64,000 nt of DNA from Neckera pumila (lineage: Eukaryota; Streptophyta; Bryopsida; Hypnales; Neckeraceae): NCBI GenBank assembly GCA_963969595.1, contig OZ018410.1:32988913-33052912 (forward strand). Direction: 5' to 3'. Below the pieces are notes generated by a model. It had not been told where the DNA came from, made no database searches, and saw only the letters and a list, made by a program, of their open reading frames with translations. Below, piece after piece: positions 35,514 to 46,120 of the stretch (positions are counted from its first letter, which is position 1; every line of letters begins with the position of its first letter). The translations under genes were made by a program, and so were the position numbers.

Positions 35514-37013
35514 CTTTAAAGGACGAAGGCCATTTTTGTGCCAAAAAACACTTAAAACTGCCATTTCTGTAGCAAAGAGTAAAAAAATTTGAAAATCGTT
35601 TTTTTTCCACATCTAACCATAAGATCTTATATCTAACTAGTACAACAATGTGTGGAAAAAATTTCAAAATTTTTGACCGCATAGGTTGCAGGATATTTGC
35701 ATTTAAAGTGAAAAAAACATTAGATGAGATTCGGCGGTCTTAGAGGGCTCTGAGTTCCTCTGCTGTCTGCTGCATTCCCAGACTGCGGGAACACAGCAAC
35801 AACAGCTGGCTGACGTGGCACAGCGATTGCCACGTCATTTTTGGAAAAAAAAAAAAAAAAAAATTGCTTAAAATGATATTTTGGTCATTTTTTTTTTTTT
35901 TGTGAAAAAAAATTTTCTGACACCCCCGTACCGGCGTTCATTGAATCTGGGCAGATCAGGGAACGGGCCTGAAATGGCCCTCCAAGACCCCCAAATATCA
36001 TCTAATGCAATTTTTTCAACACATTGTGGAACTAGGTTTTATGACTTTGAACATTTTTAACTTAAACGTTTTGCACTATAGAGTTTTGAGATTTTAATCT
36101 TTATATTAGAGAGTTGAGTTGAGAGTCTAGGGAAAAAACAAACAAAACAAACAACTAAATTTTCATTATTAAAAATATTGTTAAGTAGAAGTAGATACAA
36201 GATAGAGGAAAAATCTAAAACAATAATATCTTTAAAAATTTTGCAAGCCTCAAATAAACAAGGTAAAACAATCATTACCTTCTGGATGTTCAACAAAGAC
36301 GAATTTGCATTTTTGGGTCGAAAAATAGTAAAAAAACCCCAAATGGCCAAAATAGACATCCAATTGGAGGCAATTTGAATTAGAATATATCTTAGGGGTT
36401 AAATCCTAGGATTGTTTTGGAAGTTAAAAAACAAAAGAAAATCTTAGTGTAAATCATCGTGATATATCACGATAGGTAATAATTCAAGAGATTAGAGAAC
36501 AATCCATCTTGGAATTAAAATTTATATGGAATTAAAAAGCACTAATCCCAATGGTGAGATTGTTCTAGCAAAAAAACTAAATCTTGTGGAATTTTTCTTT
36601 TTGAAAAATTGTAAAAACTGCATTCAGAAATGAATCCTATAAGTTATTTTTTTCAAGAAGATGCTCTAAGTGCCCAAAAAATAAGATTGTCCATAACTTT
36701 CTCATAAAATTCCAAATGAAAAGAATCAAAGCTTTTCAAATAAACAAAAATATAATCTATAAGAAAAAAAATTTAAAAATTTAAAAAAAAAATCGCAAAT
36801 GTTTTTCTGCTGCCCCACAACCTCTGTTTTGAGCTTATTTGGGCATAAAATTTCTTTCCTGGGCACTGATTGACAAAAGAATTATATTCCCACAAAGCTT
36901 AGCAGTTTTTCTATCTTTAAAAAAATTTCAATAAATCATGACAAAAATTCAGCCCATAGGTACTTGCCCAAAATCCCATTTTGTCCCTTGAAGGAACAAT
37001 GGTCCTTTAGGGG
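35514..37013. mobile_element. TTAA-family element, subfamily II, with two insertions
   Basis: Left TTAA|CTTTAAAGGACGAAGGCC, right GGTCCTTTAGGGG|TTAA (37014-37017). Compared with the copy at 11825-12727, extra DNA is present at 35718-36007 (a MITE) and at about 36235-36520 (unidentified, containing CTTAGGGGTTAAATCC). The remaining order is conserved. Confidence 0.7.
35718..36007. mobile_element. GC-rich MITE with CATTAG termini
   Basis: The left end CATTAGATGAGATTCGGCGG and the inverted right end CATTAGATGATATTTGGGGG continue as similar TIRs for more than 30 bp (GGTCTTAGAGGGC / GGTCTTGGAGGGC). It is 290 bp. The target duplication is obscured by flanking A-runs. A relative lies at 50134-50404. 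Confidence 0.75.
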
Positions 37014-37017
37014 TTAA

Positions 37018-37234
37018 GTGGAATTTATACACCCGCATTTGAAAAACAAAGTTCTTCACTGTGGAAAGCCAAACCCACAACTTCCTATTCCTGCTCATGT
37101 CCAACAACTCTTCCTGTGGAAACCCTAGTAGGAAACCCTAATATAGTCATCTTGCAATGGCTACCTCAATCTTTCTCTCCACCATTCTCTTGCAGTGGCC
37201 ATGGAGCTTGTATAGGGTATGCTACAGGAAAGGC
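37018..37234. other. spacer with telo-box-like words
   Basis: It contains AAACCCTAG and AAACCCTAA near 37121-37141. No gene is supported. Confidence 0.35.
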
Positions 37235-38145
37235 TTAGAAGGGATTGTAGTTTGGAATCATGTGTGATTGTTGCATGGATTGTATAGGGGTGACATAGTT
37301 TTGAAACGCATTGGCAGTGAAGTACTGCAATGGAAGATGCGGCTCATGGTTGTGCCCCCCCTCTGCACTCCCTGCTCCAATTGTTGTTTCTTGGCCTTCC
37401 TGCCTTGTGATGCTTGTTGTTGGTGTGACCCGAGGTGGGATGTTGGTAGAGTTTTGAATACTATAAGAAACTGATGTTTTAGGTGACAAGCTCTGATTTT
37501 TTCTGACAGATTTTAGGTGACATCTATATTGACATCTAGCTGTTTTTATGTTTTCATGATGCTACATTGGATGTTATTGTTGACATAAAAACAGCTAGAT
37601 GTCAACATAGATGTCACCTAATATCTGTCATAAAAAATCAGGGCTTATCACCTAAAACGTGGGTTTTTTATAGTGGAATGGAGCCACCCGCCTGCAAAAT
37701 GGCCAAATTGCCTAGCCGAAGTCAGGCAGTCGCTCTGAGGTGACCTACTCCCTGTCGTCGAGTCGCTCCTTCGATTGCACCGATTGGTGGAGCACCGCGA
37801 GCTGCTCGCCGCGAAGTCCACCGGAGGGAGTGCACTCATCCCTGCCAAGTTCGTCGGAGAGAACGACCACTTGCGCCGCAGAAGCCTGACTGCGCAGCGG
37901 CTGCAACTTGGACAGGAGGTGTTGCCATTCTTCCTCCGCAACCTGCATTGACCTTTCCACCACCTCTCGCTCCCGTCTTCAACTGCTAGCTGCCTCGTTC
38001 CCTTCATTTGTCATTGTCCGCACTACTTCAACCCGCGCCAAGAGCTTTGCCCTCGACGTTGCCTTGTCATCCTCAGCCTTCATTTGTCGCTCAATCTTGA
38101 TAATGTTCCGCTTTCTAGGCGTGCTCCTCTGCCACTTGCCGTCGG
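37235..38145 (-). pseudogene. GC-rich coding-like block on the minus strand, unknown protein, split by a MITE
   Basis: Unlike its surroundings this block is GC-rich and coding-like. From about 38143 a minus-strand frame reads DGKWQRSTPRKRNIIKIERQ and on through Lys/Glu/Arg-rich, coiled-coil-like sequence (EVVERSMQVAEEEWQHLLSK, VVVLSDELGRDE) to a stop at 37745, with one internal TGA near 37980. After the 217-bp MITE (37459-37675) the minus strand continues as NSTNIPPRVTPTTSITRQEG, HLPLQYFTANAFQNYVTPIQ, MIPNYNPF and a stop at 37235. I do not recognise it. It may be a captured host-gene fragment or the far 3' part of the pogo-like element, whose strand it shares. Confidence 0.45.
37459..37675. 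mobile_element. CACTA-type foldback MITE, TSD GAA
   Basis: Starts TACTATAAGAAACTGATG (C to T) and ends ACGTGGGTTTTTTATAGTG, with GAA on both sides (37456-37458, 37676-37678). The halves are near-perfect complements (TGACATCTAGCTGTTTTTATG against its inverse). It is 217 bp and interrupts the GC-rich block at 37235-38145. Confidence 0.9.
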
Positions 38146-40622
38146 TAAGTTTTTCTCTCTAATTTTCTTGCCTCTTGTTCCACTAGTTTTCTTTGTTTTG
38201 CCTGTTTTTGTTCATGTTTTGCTTGTTCTTTTTCCTTTGCCTGCTCCTCATTTTATTGTTGTTTTTGTTGTATACTACTCATATATTCTTCAAAAGTAAT
38301 TAGTATTGATTTCAAAAAATCAGTAGTAGGATCTACTGTCCGTTTCCTCTTGTTGGGCATGTTTGTGATATTGGCAGAGTTAGGAAGTGTGTGATGGACT
38401 CCACAGTATTGTTATGCTTGCCTCCCTCATCTTCTTCTTCCACTTCCAAATCAGAGGGATTCTTGTCAATGAAATAGTGCTCCGTATTTGGATTTGGTAC
38501 TTCCTCCAATTCAGCTGCAATGTCATCATTTTCTAATATAGAATCGGTTGCACCACTTGAAGATATGTCTACCTGCATCTCCCCTTCTTGTTCTGCTGAA
38601 TGTGAAATTTCTCCACCGTTTTCTTCTTTTGTACTTAGGTGGGCAAACTCCTTGTATGTTTCACTTGGCTATAGGTGCTTGTTCATTACTATTCTGTGCA
38701 ATGGATAGATTCTTGTAGACCTAAATCTTGCTTTAATGTTGCTCATTGTGAGAGCTTGGGCCAGGCTCTTGGATACTCACTGTGTAAAAGTTTTCTTCTT
38801 TGCTGCTTGATTTAGGTGTCTAGGCATCCAATAATCCCGATATTGCTTGAAATAGGTCATGAATGGTCCAAACACACATACATCTAAAGGTTGTATTTCA
38901 TGGGATGTGAGAGATGGGATGGTTAGAATGTCCAGCCCAACATCATGTGCTACCTTAGCCACTTCAAGAAAAACATGGCTAGTGTGTCCATCCAAAATCA
39001 GTAGATGTCTCTTACTAGAAGAAATGCCACCTAATTTTGCCACACTCTTGGTGAAGTGATTTATCTAGGCTGAGAATAGAGAAGCAATCATCCAGGCCTT
39101 AGGCTCCATAGCCATGGTTGCCTCTGGCTCACAATGCATGATGTAGTTATATATACGTTTTTTTCCTTTGAAAATGTAGAAAGATGGCACAGCTGACTCT
39201 ACTGCGTTGATGCAGACCAGAGTTGAGAGCCATTCCTGCTGATCTGGAACAGTTAAATGGACCTGACGAGCACCTCTCTAAATAAAGACAATTGCACCAC
39301 CATTCCTTCTAGCTTGCACACTCATTTCGTCACAATTCCAGATTTTCTCAGGGGGATAGTTATATGAAGTATATCTTTCACTCAATTTCCCATAAAGGCT
39401 TTGGACATTCTTTTTGCATAGCCTGTTTTTCCTAGAAGATGAAAGGGCTTCAGCTGCCCTCAAGGTCAGCTCTAGATGACGGTGTTTAAACCACCTCAAC
39501 CAACCGTCACTAGGAACTTTGTTTTTGAATGTTGTGCTTCGATTCTTTGTTATTTCATGCACTTTCAGTTTCAAATCTAAGGGACTTAGACCTAGGCCCC
39601 TATCACACATAGCTAGAATGTAATTCACAATCTCTTGCTATTCTTCCATAGGTAAAACACCTTGAAGTCCGCTTTTCCTACTATGCCGCTCACCATATAA
39701 CCACTCTCTAAACGTAGAGTAAGGAACATCATGGTTAGCAGCTGCTCTCCTCATGCTTCCGCCCTCTTCATACTTTGCTATGACTGATTGCATTTGCTCA
39801 TCACTCTAATTAGAATTTTTTTTTACCTTCTCATGGCTGCTTTTTTGTGGCCTTTGTTGTTGTGGTTTAGATTGTTGATTGCTGACCTCCTCTGTTGTTG
39901 CTCTCATCTTTGCAGGTCCAAGTGTTGGCTCCTTCTCCATACTCTCCTCCACTGTGGGCTTGCTGTAGAGCAACACTCCATTCTCCTTGCTCAATCTGCT
40001 GTGGTCCAGTTGCTTGCTGCTCCTACACTAATTCTTGCTCTATTGGCCTTTTCCTAACCTAATGTGGCTTGCAGCACTGCTGCTTGCAGCTCCCCCAACT
40101 TCCCTACCACCCCTGCCTGTTGTTCTTGTTTTGTGCATGTAGAATCTCCACTGCCTCATTATTGTCTACTTTAGTACCCACATGAGAATGAGCTTCACTA
40201 GCAATACCATCACTCTTTCCTTCATGAGCTCCATGTTCCTCTTCACTACTCTCAATGTTGAATTGTTCACTAGTAGAAAATTTAGCGTCCACAATGACAG
40301 AAAAGTGTTGATTTGGTTTGTTAATTTCTGTGTTGATTTGGACATATTGACCCAGACGCTACATAGCAAAAAAATGTTGATTTGGACAAGAAATTGAACA
40401 CTTTTTTGTTAAACCAAGCAAAGAAATGTTAACTCGGCAACAAAAACATGTTGATTTGGCAACAAAAAACTGTTCAATTTTCACCAAGTAAAATTAACAA
40501 ATTATATTATGAAAAATCGAATTTCTAGACCAATCAGGGGCTGCCATGTGGCAGCTCACCACGTGGCAACCTTGCCTTCATGGCAAGGCTCCACGTAGGC
40601 ATGCGACCTTGCAGTTAGGCGG

Positions 40623-40691
40623 TGTGGCCCTTGGGGTTTGAACCCGGGACCTTGGAGGTTAAACTCTAGGGTCTTAAGCCATTAGACCACA
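40623..40691 (-). repeat. tRNA-like (tRNA-derived SINE or tRNA pseudogene) sequence
   Basis: On the minus strand, TGTGGTC and GGCCACA form a 7-pair acceptor-like stem (one G-T pair) 69 nt apart. Between them lie an A-box-like GGTCTAATGG and a B-box-like GGTTCAAACC. The T stem is imperfect and the anticodon arm unclear, so it is not a working tRNA. It resembles the head of tRNA-derived SINEs. Confidence 0.5.
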
Positions 40692-40783
40692 AATGCAATT
40701 GCACATGCAAGAGGGCCAATGGTTTTTATTTATTTAGTTTCTCATTTTTTTTGTATTTGTCATGTGAAGTCAGCAGACTTCAG

Positions 40784-41125
40784 GGGTCGTTTTGACATAG
40801 TAATTTAACTTATTTTTTTGAAACTTTTAACTAAAGAAAGTTGTTCAATGAAGGCAACTTTCACCTCCAAAAATCCGTTTGCAATTTGGAGTCTTTAATA
40901 AAAAGATATAGGGACAAAATTCAAAGAGGGTGTTTAAAAGTGTTAAAAAAAGTTGGCCATTCCAACCCCTCTCTGATTTTTGTCCATAACTTTTTATTTA
41001 AGACTCCAAACTGCAAATGGATTTTTGGAGGTGAAATTTACCTTCATTGCCCAACTTTTCTTAGTTGAAATTTTCAAAAAATAAGTTAATTTACTATGTC
41101 AAAATGACTCCTAAAGTCTGATGAC
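40784..41125. repeat. foldback-family segment inside the CACTA element
   Basis: Inverted halves around about 40955: GACATAGTAATTTAACTTATTT ... CACCTCCAAAAATCCGTTTGC and the complement GCAAATGGATTTTTGGAGGTG ... AAATAAGTTAATTTACTATGTC. Related to 23935-24436 and 42712-43245. Confidence 0.7.
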
Positions 41126-41718
41126 TTTTAAAACCACCGACTTGTGAATATTTAAGCTTTTAAATTCTTTTTTACTTATGTGTTATTTCCTTGAAGCATG
41201 AAAATGAAGTTTTAAAAAAAGTTTTAAGTATATATTTCCAGCATGTTTTGTCAATATGTAAAGGAAGGTTGAAAGTTCTACATTTGAGGAACACATTTTG
41301 GGTAAATAGTTTGAAAGATAAAACCTAACCATTTGTATCAAATAACATTCACTTTGAAATTTTCACACCATATGTGCCCAAAAAATAATACTTTTCATAA
41401 AAATAAACACTTCCATTTGGTTTTCTAAATTTATCTTTATATCAAAAGCTTTGGGGTATTCAATTTTGATAAATGAGATGGAAATTATAAAGATTTTAAA
41501 TTTATTGGTAGTTCTAAAATAAAGTGTAATTTTCTTCTTGGTACTCAATTTCAAATACTGTTAAAGAAGACATAAAAACATTGGATGTATATGATTCATT
41601 ACAACATTATAAATTATTCATGATTGAAATGGACATTTTTGAAATACATAAGTAAACTTTAAAGAACTTTGAACTTTAAATCATAACAATGAATCCCTTG
41701 AAGATGTTAATCCTTTAA

Positions 41719-42640
41719 CCCCTAAAGGACCAACATGCGGTTTTGGGCAACATAAAATTTTTGGGCAGGTATGTGTGACTAGAGATTTCTGTATTTTAAG
41801 CTGAAATTTTAATAGAAGATGGGCGCAAGGAGTATCTTTCATATGCACTAAATTTCATGACATTTGGAAATAGGAGTCAAAAGTTATGGCCAAATATGTT
41901 ATTTTTTTCGTCACTGGGCAGTCCGGGCAAATCAGGAAAAATCACTTTTTTCAAAAATAAAAATTTGAAATTGGATTTCTAGAGTTAAATATACCTGGGA
42001 AGCTTTGAATCATTCCATTTCGACCAATGAGTCAAAAGTTATGAGGGTTTTTAGTTTGTGGGTAGTTATAGATTCTCTACTCTGAAATAAACTTTGAAGT
42101 TGTTTATTTAACTCAATTTTTAATACTTCTTGAAGAAAAAAAATTCATAGGATGTAGGTTGTTTATTACAACATTACAACCATTGGGATTGACATTTTCA
42201 ATTCCATAATTAAATTCTTAACAATTTAGTATTTGGGATCATTTTCTACTTTTTTCTACTTACTATTTTTTTTGTATATGTTGTACAATATCAAATGATT
42301 TGAAAATTTTTAGGCATGTAGCCAGCTTGTTTAGGAAAAAGAATTCAAAGATGCACCACCATTTTGGACATTTTTCATACAAATGTGACCTTGTGAAGTG
42401 CAGCTGCCCTGTTTTTCGCAGGGACAAAAAAAGGATTTTTGCCAATTCAAATGCTAATATCTTCCAATCCGCATGGTGGAAAATTTTGAAATTTTTTCCA
42501 CATCTTCTAAAACTAGATTACCATAAGATCATATGGTTACATGTCTCAAAAAAGTTTTTATTTCAAAAATTTGGTACTTGTACTAAAAATGGCAGCTTGG
42601 GAGTGCTTTCGGTGAAAACATAGTCATGGAACTTTAGGGG
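41719..42640. mobile_element. TTAA-family element, subfamily I, nested in the CACTA element
   Basis: Ends TTAA|CCCCTAAAGGACC (TTAA 41715-41718) and GGAACTTTAGGGG|TTAA (42641-42644), 922 bp. Full interior order is conserved. The flanks outside TTAA differ (TCCT against TGAA), giving no longer duplication. Confidence 0.88.
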
Positions 42641-42711
42641 TTAATGAAAAGTTATAAACAAAATGGAGATAGGTATTAGAATTTTATTTTTTTTATAAAT
42701 TAAGGAAACTT

Positions 42712-43245
42712 CGGAGGTTGTTTTGGCATAGTACAAGAACTTTTTTGAAAACTTTTTTAATGAATAAAAGTTGGTAATTCAAACAAGCTTTCATCTCCAA
42801 AATTCCATTTGAAGTTTGGAGTTTTTACTCAAAATTTTTGGACAAATTTAAGAGAGAGGTTGGGAATTTATCACTTTTGACATTTTTGAAAAAACTCTCT
42901 GAATTTTGTCCATAACTTTTGATTGGAGGATCAAAACTTCAAATGGATTATTGGAGATGAAGTCTTGTTTGAATTACCAACTCTTATTGGTTAAAAATGT
43001 TTTCAAAAAAGTTGTTTTACTATACCAAAACGGCCTCCAAAGTCTATTGAATTTTAAGAAAAAAAATTTCAACACTTCTTTGAATTTTGGTTATAACTTT
43101 TGATTGAACAATTGAAATCTCAAACAAATTGTTGGAGATGAAAGTTGGTTTAATTTCATAACTTTTTTTAATTCCAAATTTTTTGAAAAAATTTCATTTA
43201 TTATATGCAAAGTACTTCCAAATTCTGCTAACTTTAAAGGACACC
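42712..43245. repeat. foldback-family segments
   Basis: Inverted pieces of the 23935-24436 type: TTGTTTTGGCATAGTA...CATCTCCAAAATTCCATTTGAAG and its complement near 42930-43050, followed by a third partial arm to about 43245. Also a short CCAAAAGATT tandem near 43300-43330. Confidence 0.6.
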
Positions 43246-43539
43246 AAATTGTACGTGAATACTTAATTTAAAAGAAAAGTACATTGTACAAATAAGATTC
43301 CAAAAGATTCCAAAAGATTCCAAAAGATTCCAAAAATGTTCAACAAAAATTTGTTGATTTTGTCGCTACACTGTCCCAATCAACAAAAAAAATGTTGCCA
43401 TTAACAAAAAAATGTGAAATCGGACATTGCAGTACCCAAATCAACAGAAATATGTTGATTTCCTGTTGATTTGGACATCATTTTCTAGTAGTGGTTGGTC
43501 ATTAGTTTTAGAGGTCACCCACTCACCCAATGGTGCCAT

Positions 43540-44046
43540 GGACTCTAGGTTGAATATGCACAGGCAAATCTCAATGTCTTAAAAGCTAACTATGACTTCT
43601 AAATGGGATCCCTGGCTTCTGCAAGTGTGAGCTGTGAATGTGGACTGTATTGCATTGTATTGTCAATCACAGCATTTGGAAACTCTGTTCAATCCTCCAT
43701 GCAAATTAGCAAATGACAGTTTACTTACCAACCACAACATCATTAACACTAATCACCATCATTTACATTACCAGCTGCAGGAATGGCCAAATCTGTTCAT
43801 GTATAATTACTTTTTCAAGTATCTTCCACATCCATTCAGAAAAACATTCTTAAGAAATGTGTTCATGCTTAGATGTCAGCTTAACCATAGCTACTTCTAT
43901 TTTTGTTCATTACGAGTCGCTGCTTTTCATAACTACATCATTTGTGCACGGAATTATAGGAGTCTAATCTACGAAAATGGGTAATGGTCGGGAATGGGTT
44001 GGATCCCTTATCCTAAACGCTATTATTTTTGTAAAGAATTTTGCTA
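43540..44046. other. region 5' of the pogo-like gene
   Basis: Upstream of the minus-strand ATG at 43539. A 116-codon plus-strand frame (43634-43984) has no recognised domain and is probably chance. Any terminal inverted repeat of the pogo-like element should be near here, but I could not pair one with the 3' side. Confidence 0.35.
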
Positions 44047-44305
44047 AATCCGTCCCACGAAGGTGGGACTAACAAGATAAATTGGGGGTTCTTGGGATAA
44101 AAGTAAAAAAAGCCCCCTATATTTGAGCCGTGTCTAGGGATACTTTCTAGTCCCCCCCTCCCCCCTCCCCTTGCGCTAGTTTAGGCCCTCTGATTGCAAA
44201 TATGAATTCAAAATTTGCAAAAAAAAATTTGTGGCAAATAAAAAATTCCTGGGTTTTCCCCTGGGGTAAATCCAGCCTGCTGGTTCCACCTTCGTGGGAC
44301 GGATT
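44047..44305. mobile_element. MITE, TIR AATCCGTCCCACGAAGGTGG
   Basis: Left AATCCGTCCCACGAAGGTGG is exactly the inverse of right CCACCTTCGTGGGACGGATT, flanked by TA (44045-44046, 44306-44307). It is 259 bp with a C-rich tract near 44155-44170. It has a degenerate relative at 25546-25844. Confidence 0.88.
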
Positions 44306-44307
44306 TA

Positions 44308-44858
44308 ACATCCTGCTTTTGTAAACCCTGAGAAGACTTGCAAGAAAATATTGTATCAGACGAATTAGTGTGGTTCTGACTTGGTTATGACCAATGATAC
44401 TGTTAGGCATCATCATTGACCTCCCTCAGAGACGGCCATATTTGACAACATCTTTTGAAAGTTTCCCACTAAAGTAAGTTAACACATACAGCAATTTGAC
44501 TGTATGTGTTACTAAATTTGACTTTTAGATCGAAAGTCACTGATATTTTTTATCTTTGAAACAAATGAAACGGATCTGATTCCATTGCAAAGTCATGGAT
44601 ATTTTGATACCCCTGCAGGCTTACACTCCCATTGTCCTAATTTAGTAACCTATGTGAAGGTTAGATTCAGACATAAATTAAGTATTTTTTGGTATGTTTG
44701 AATGCTTGGAATATTATAAATGAAATTTCTGCAACATTTCTATAGTGTTACAATAATAATTTCAGTTGCCGAAATTCTTTTGTGCACGAAATAGAAAGTA
44801 TTTCGGCACACAGGTGTCAAATTAGACCTTCATGTACGATATCCCATGAAATTGCAAG
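44308..44858. other. spacer, no gene seen
   Basis: No supported feature. Confidence 0.4.
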
Positions 44859-44860
44859 TA

Positions 44861-45132
44861 AGGTAACCACACCTAAAATCGCACAATTATGCAATTCAAC
44901 ATGGTTTCAACATGAGTTTTTGTAGGGTCTAATTGGTAGTCAAATGGAGATTCTAGATTCTCTTAGAATGCATTTTTTGAACACCGTGTGAAAAAACTAC
45001 TAATTTTCAAATTGTTGAAAGTCGATATACCTAAAATCGACCATAGATTTCCATGAATAGTGGAAGTACATTTTAGACAAGAATCTAGACTGTACGGTTT
45101 TAAAAAGCGGTCAATTTTAGGTATCAATACCT
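44861..45132. mobile_element. MITE, AGGT...ACCT family, TA-flanked
   Basis: Starts AGGTAACCACACCTAAAATCG and ends TTTTAGGTATCAATACCT, TA outside (44859-44860, 45133-45134). It shares its interior (GATTCTCTTAGAATGCATTTTT, ACACCGTGTGAA) with 52321-52736 but lacks that copy's minisatellite. Confidence 0.85.
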
Positions 45133-45143
45133 TAAATGAGGCT

Positions 45144-45220
45144 GTTTGTTTGTTTGTTTGTTTGTTTGTTTGTTTGTTTGTTTGTTTGTTTGTTTGTTTG
45201 TTTTGTTTTGTTTTGTTTGT
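45144..45220. repeat. TTTG microsatellite
   Basis: About 14 TTTG units followed by three TTTTG units, starting 10 bp beyond the MITE end at 45132-45134. It generates spurious frames (poly CLFV or NKQT). Confidence 0.97.
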
Positions 45221-45418
45221 AGCGTGGACAACTTCTTGACGGTGCATCCCCTAGCCACGTGCTTGGTACCGTTGGAAAGCTCTCGCCAAGGAGGGGTGCA
45301 CCGGCTTGGTTTCGTGGCGTTTGGAGCGGTGGTGCAAAAGTTATTGAATTTCAAAGTATTTATTGATTAAAAAATTAGAAAATTACTTTTACTTTGATTT
45401 TGGTGGCGTTCTTGGTAA

Positions 45419-45542
45419 TGGGAGTGGAACCAGGAGTAGAACTGGGAGTAGAATCGGAAGTAGTTCTTGGTACTAGGAGTGAAACCGGGAGTAGAACTGG
45501 GAGTAGAATCGGAAGTAGAACCAGGAGTGGAACCGGGAGTAG
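45419..45542. repeat. 12-bp minisatellite
   Basis: Tandem variants of GGAGTAGAACCG (also GAATCGGAAGTA). It gives Ser-Thr-Pro-Gly frames on the minus strand, which I do not consider genes. Confidence 0.85.
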
Positions 45543-46120
45543 ATGAAAATTGGGCCAACGGCACAGGGTCACACTAGTAGTTAGATTAAGTTTAAATTGT
45601 ATGCACGATTGCATGATTGACAATCCTGAATTTGAATTCAGTTGCTGCAACTCTGCAAGTGCACTTTTACCAAAGTACAAGGTCGGTGCTAATAATATCA
45701 ACAGCGTTTTTTATTGCAATTACTGCATCCTTTGCTAATAGTGTCAACAACTGATTCAGTTTTAGTTCAATTACTGCTACCTGTGTGACAATAATAATAA
45801 AAACCAACTGACACCGACAAAGTGAACAAACCACAGTTTCACTGCAAAAATTAAATTAATGTAATCCTTTATTTGTGTCAAAGTAAATAAAAATAATTAA
45901 GTAATAAAACAGAATTAACAAAATAGATTTATTCCTGAATTAATGAACTAGATCAGGATAAAATAGTGTCTAGAAATTTACTTTTCAAAAGAAAAAAGAA
46001 AAAGGGGAGTATATATATTTGTAATAAAATATTTTAATAGTTCCACTTATGAAAATTTAATGCTCCTTCAGTCCTAAAATGATTTTTGGGTTCCCCTTAA
46101 TTTTATTGCAATAAACTTAA
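45543..46120. other. spacer, no gene seen
   Basis: No supported feature. Confidence 0.4.

Larger units (their letters stand above)
40268..43493. mobile_element. CACTA-type element, 3.2 kb, TSD GTT
   Basis: It begins CACTAGTAGAAAATTTAGCG and ends ATCATTTTCTAGTAGTG, with GTT on both sides (40265-40267, 43494-43496). Subterminal motifs around TGTTGATTTGG lie at both ends (40300-40470, 43350-43480). Removing it plus one GTT rejoins the pogo-like reading frame without a stop. Cargo: a tRNA-like sequence (40623-40691), two foldback-family segments and a TTAA element (41719-42640). No transposase. Confidence 0.93.
38146..43539 (-). pseudogene. pogo/Tigger-like transposase gene, decayed and split by a CACTA element
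   Basis: Minus strand, starting ATG 43539 (MAPLGEWVTSKTNDQQ), interrupted by the CACTA element 40268-43493 and resuming at 40264 (FNIESSEEEHGAHEG). After a frameshift near 40000-40100 one frame runs from 39994 to 38333. It holds a psq-type HTH (SDEQMQSVIAKYEEGGSMRR, AANHDVPYSTFREWL), a CENP-B-like HTH (PSDGWLRWFKHRHLELTLRA) and DDE_1 motifs: IWNCDEMSV, LLILDGHTSH and SHEIQPLDVCVFGPF, a DD35D spacing. SNIKARFRSTRIYPL closes the domain. Stops: TAG at 39806, 39638, 39278, 39065 and 38669; TGA at 38777 (lowest base given). A frameshift near 38390 leads to a Lys/Gln/Glu-rich tail. Dead copy. Confidence 0.85.

Noticed and set aside
30071..39808. TAG stops as evidence of a reassigned stop codon
   Set aside because: The Tc1-like gene itself ends with TAG, the decayed gene also has frameshifts and TGA, and host genes look standard; C-to-T decay explains the pattern.
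40623..40691. A functional tRNA gene
   Set aside because: The T stem is mispaired, the anticodon arm is not clear, and it sits inside transposon cargo.
43634..43984. 116-codon plus-strand frame as a gene
   Set aside because: No recognisable domain, AT-driven residues, and it lies antisense upstream of the pogo-like gene.
45124..45370. Open frames rich in CLFV or NKQT
   Set aside because: They are translations of the TTTG microsatellite.
45367..45701. Ser-Thr-Pro-Gly-rich minus-strand frames
   Set aside because: Produced by the 12-bp minisatellite; no start context, domain or splice support.
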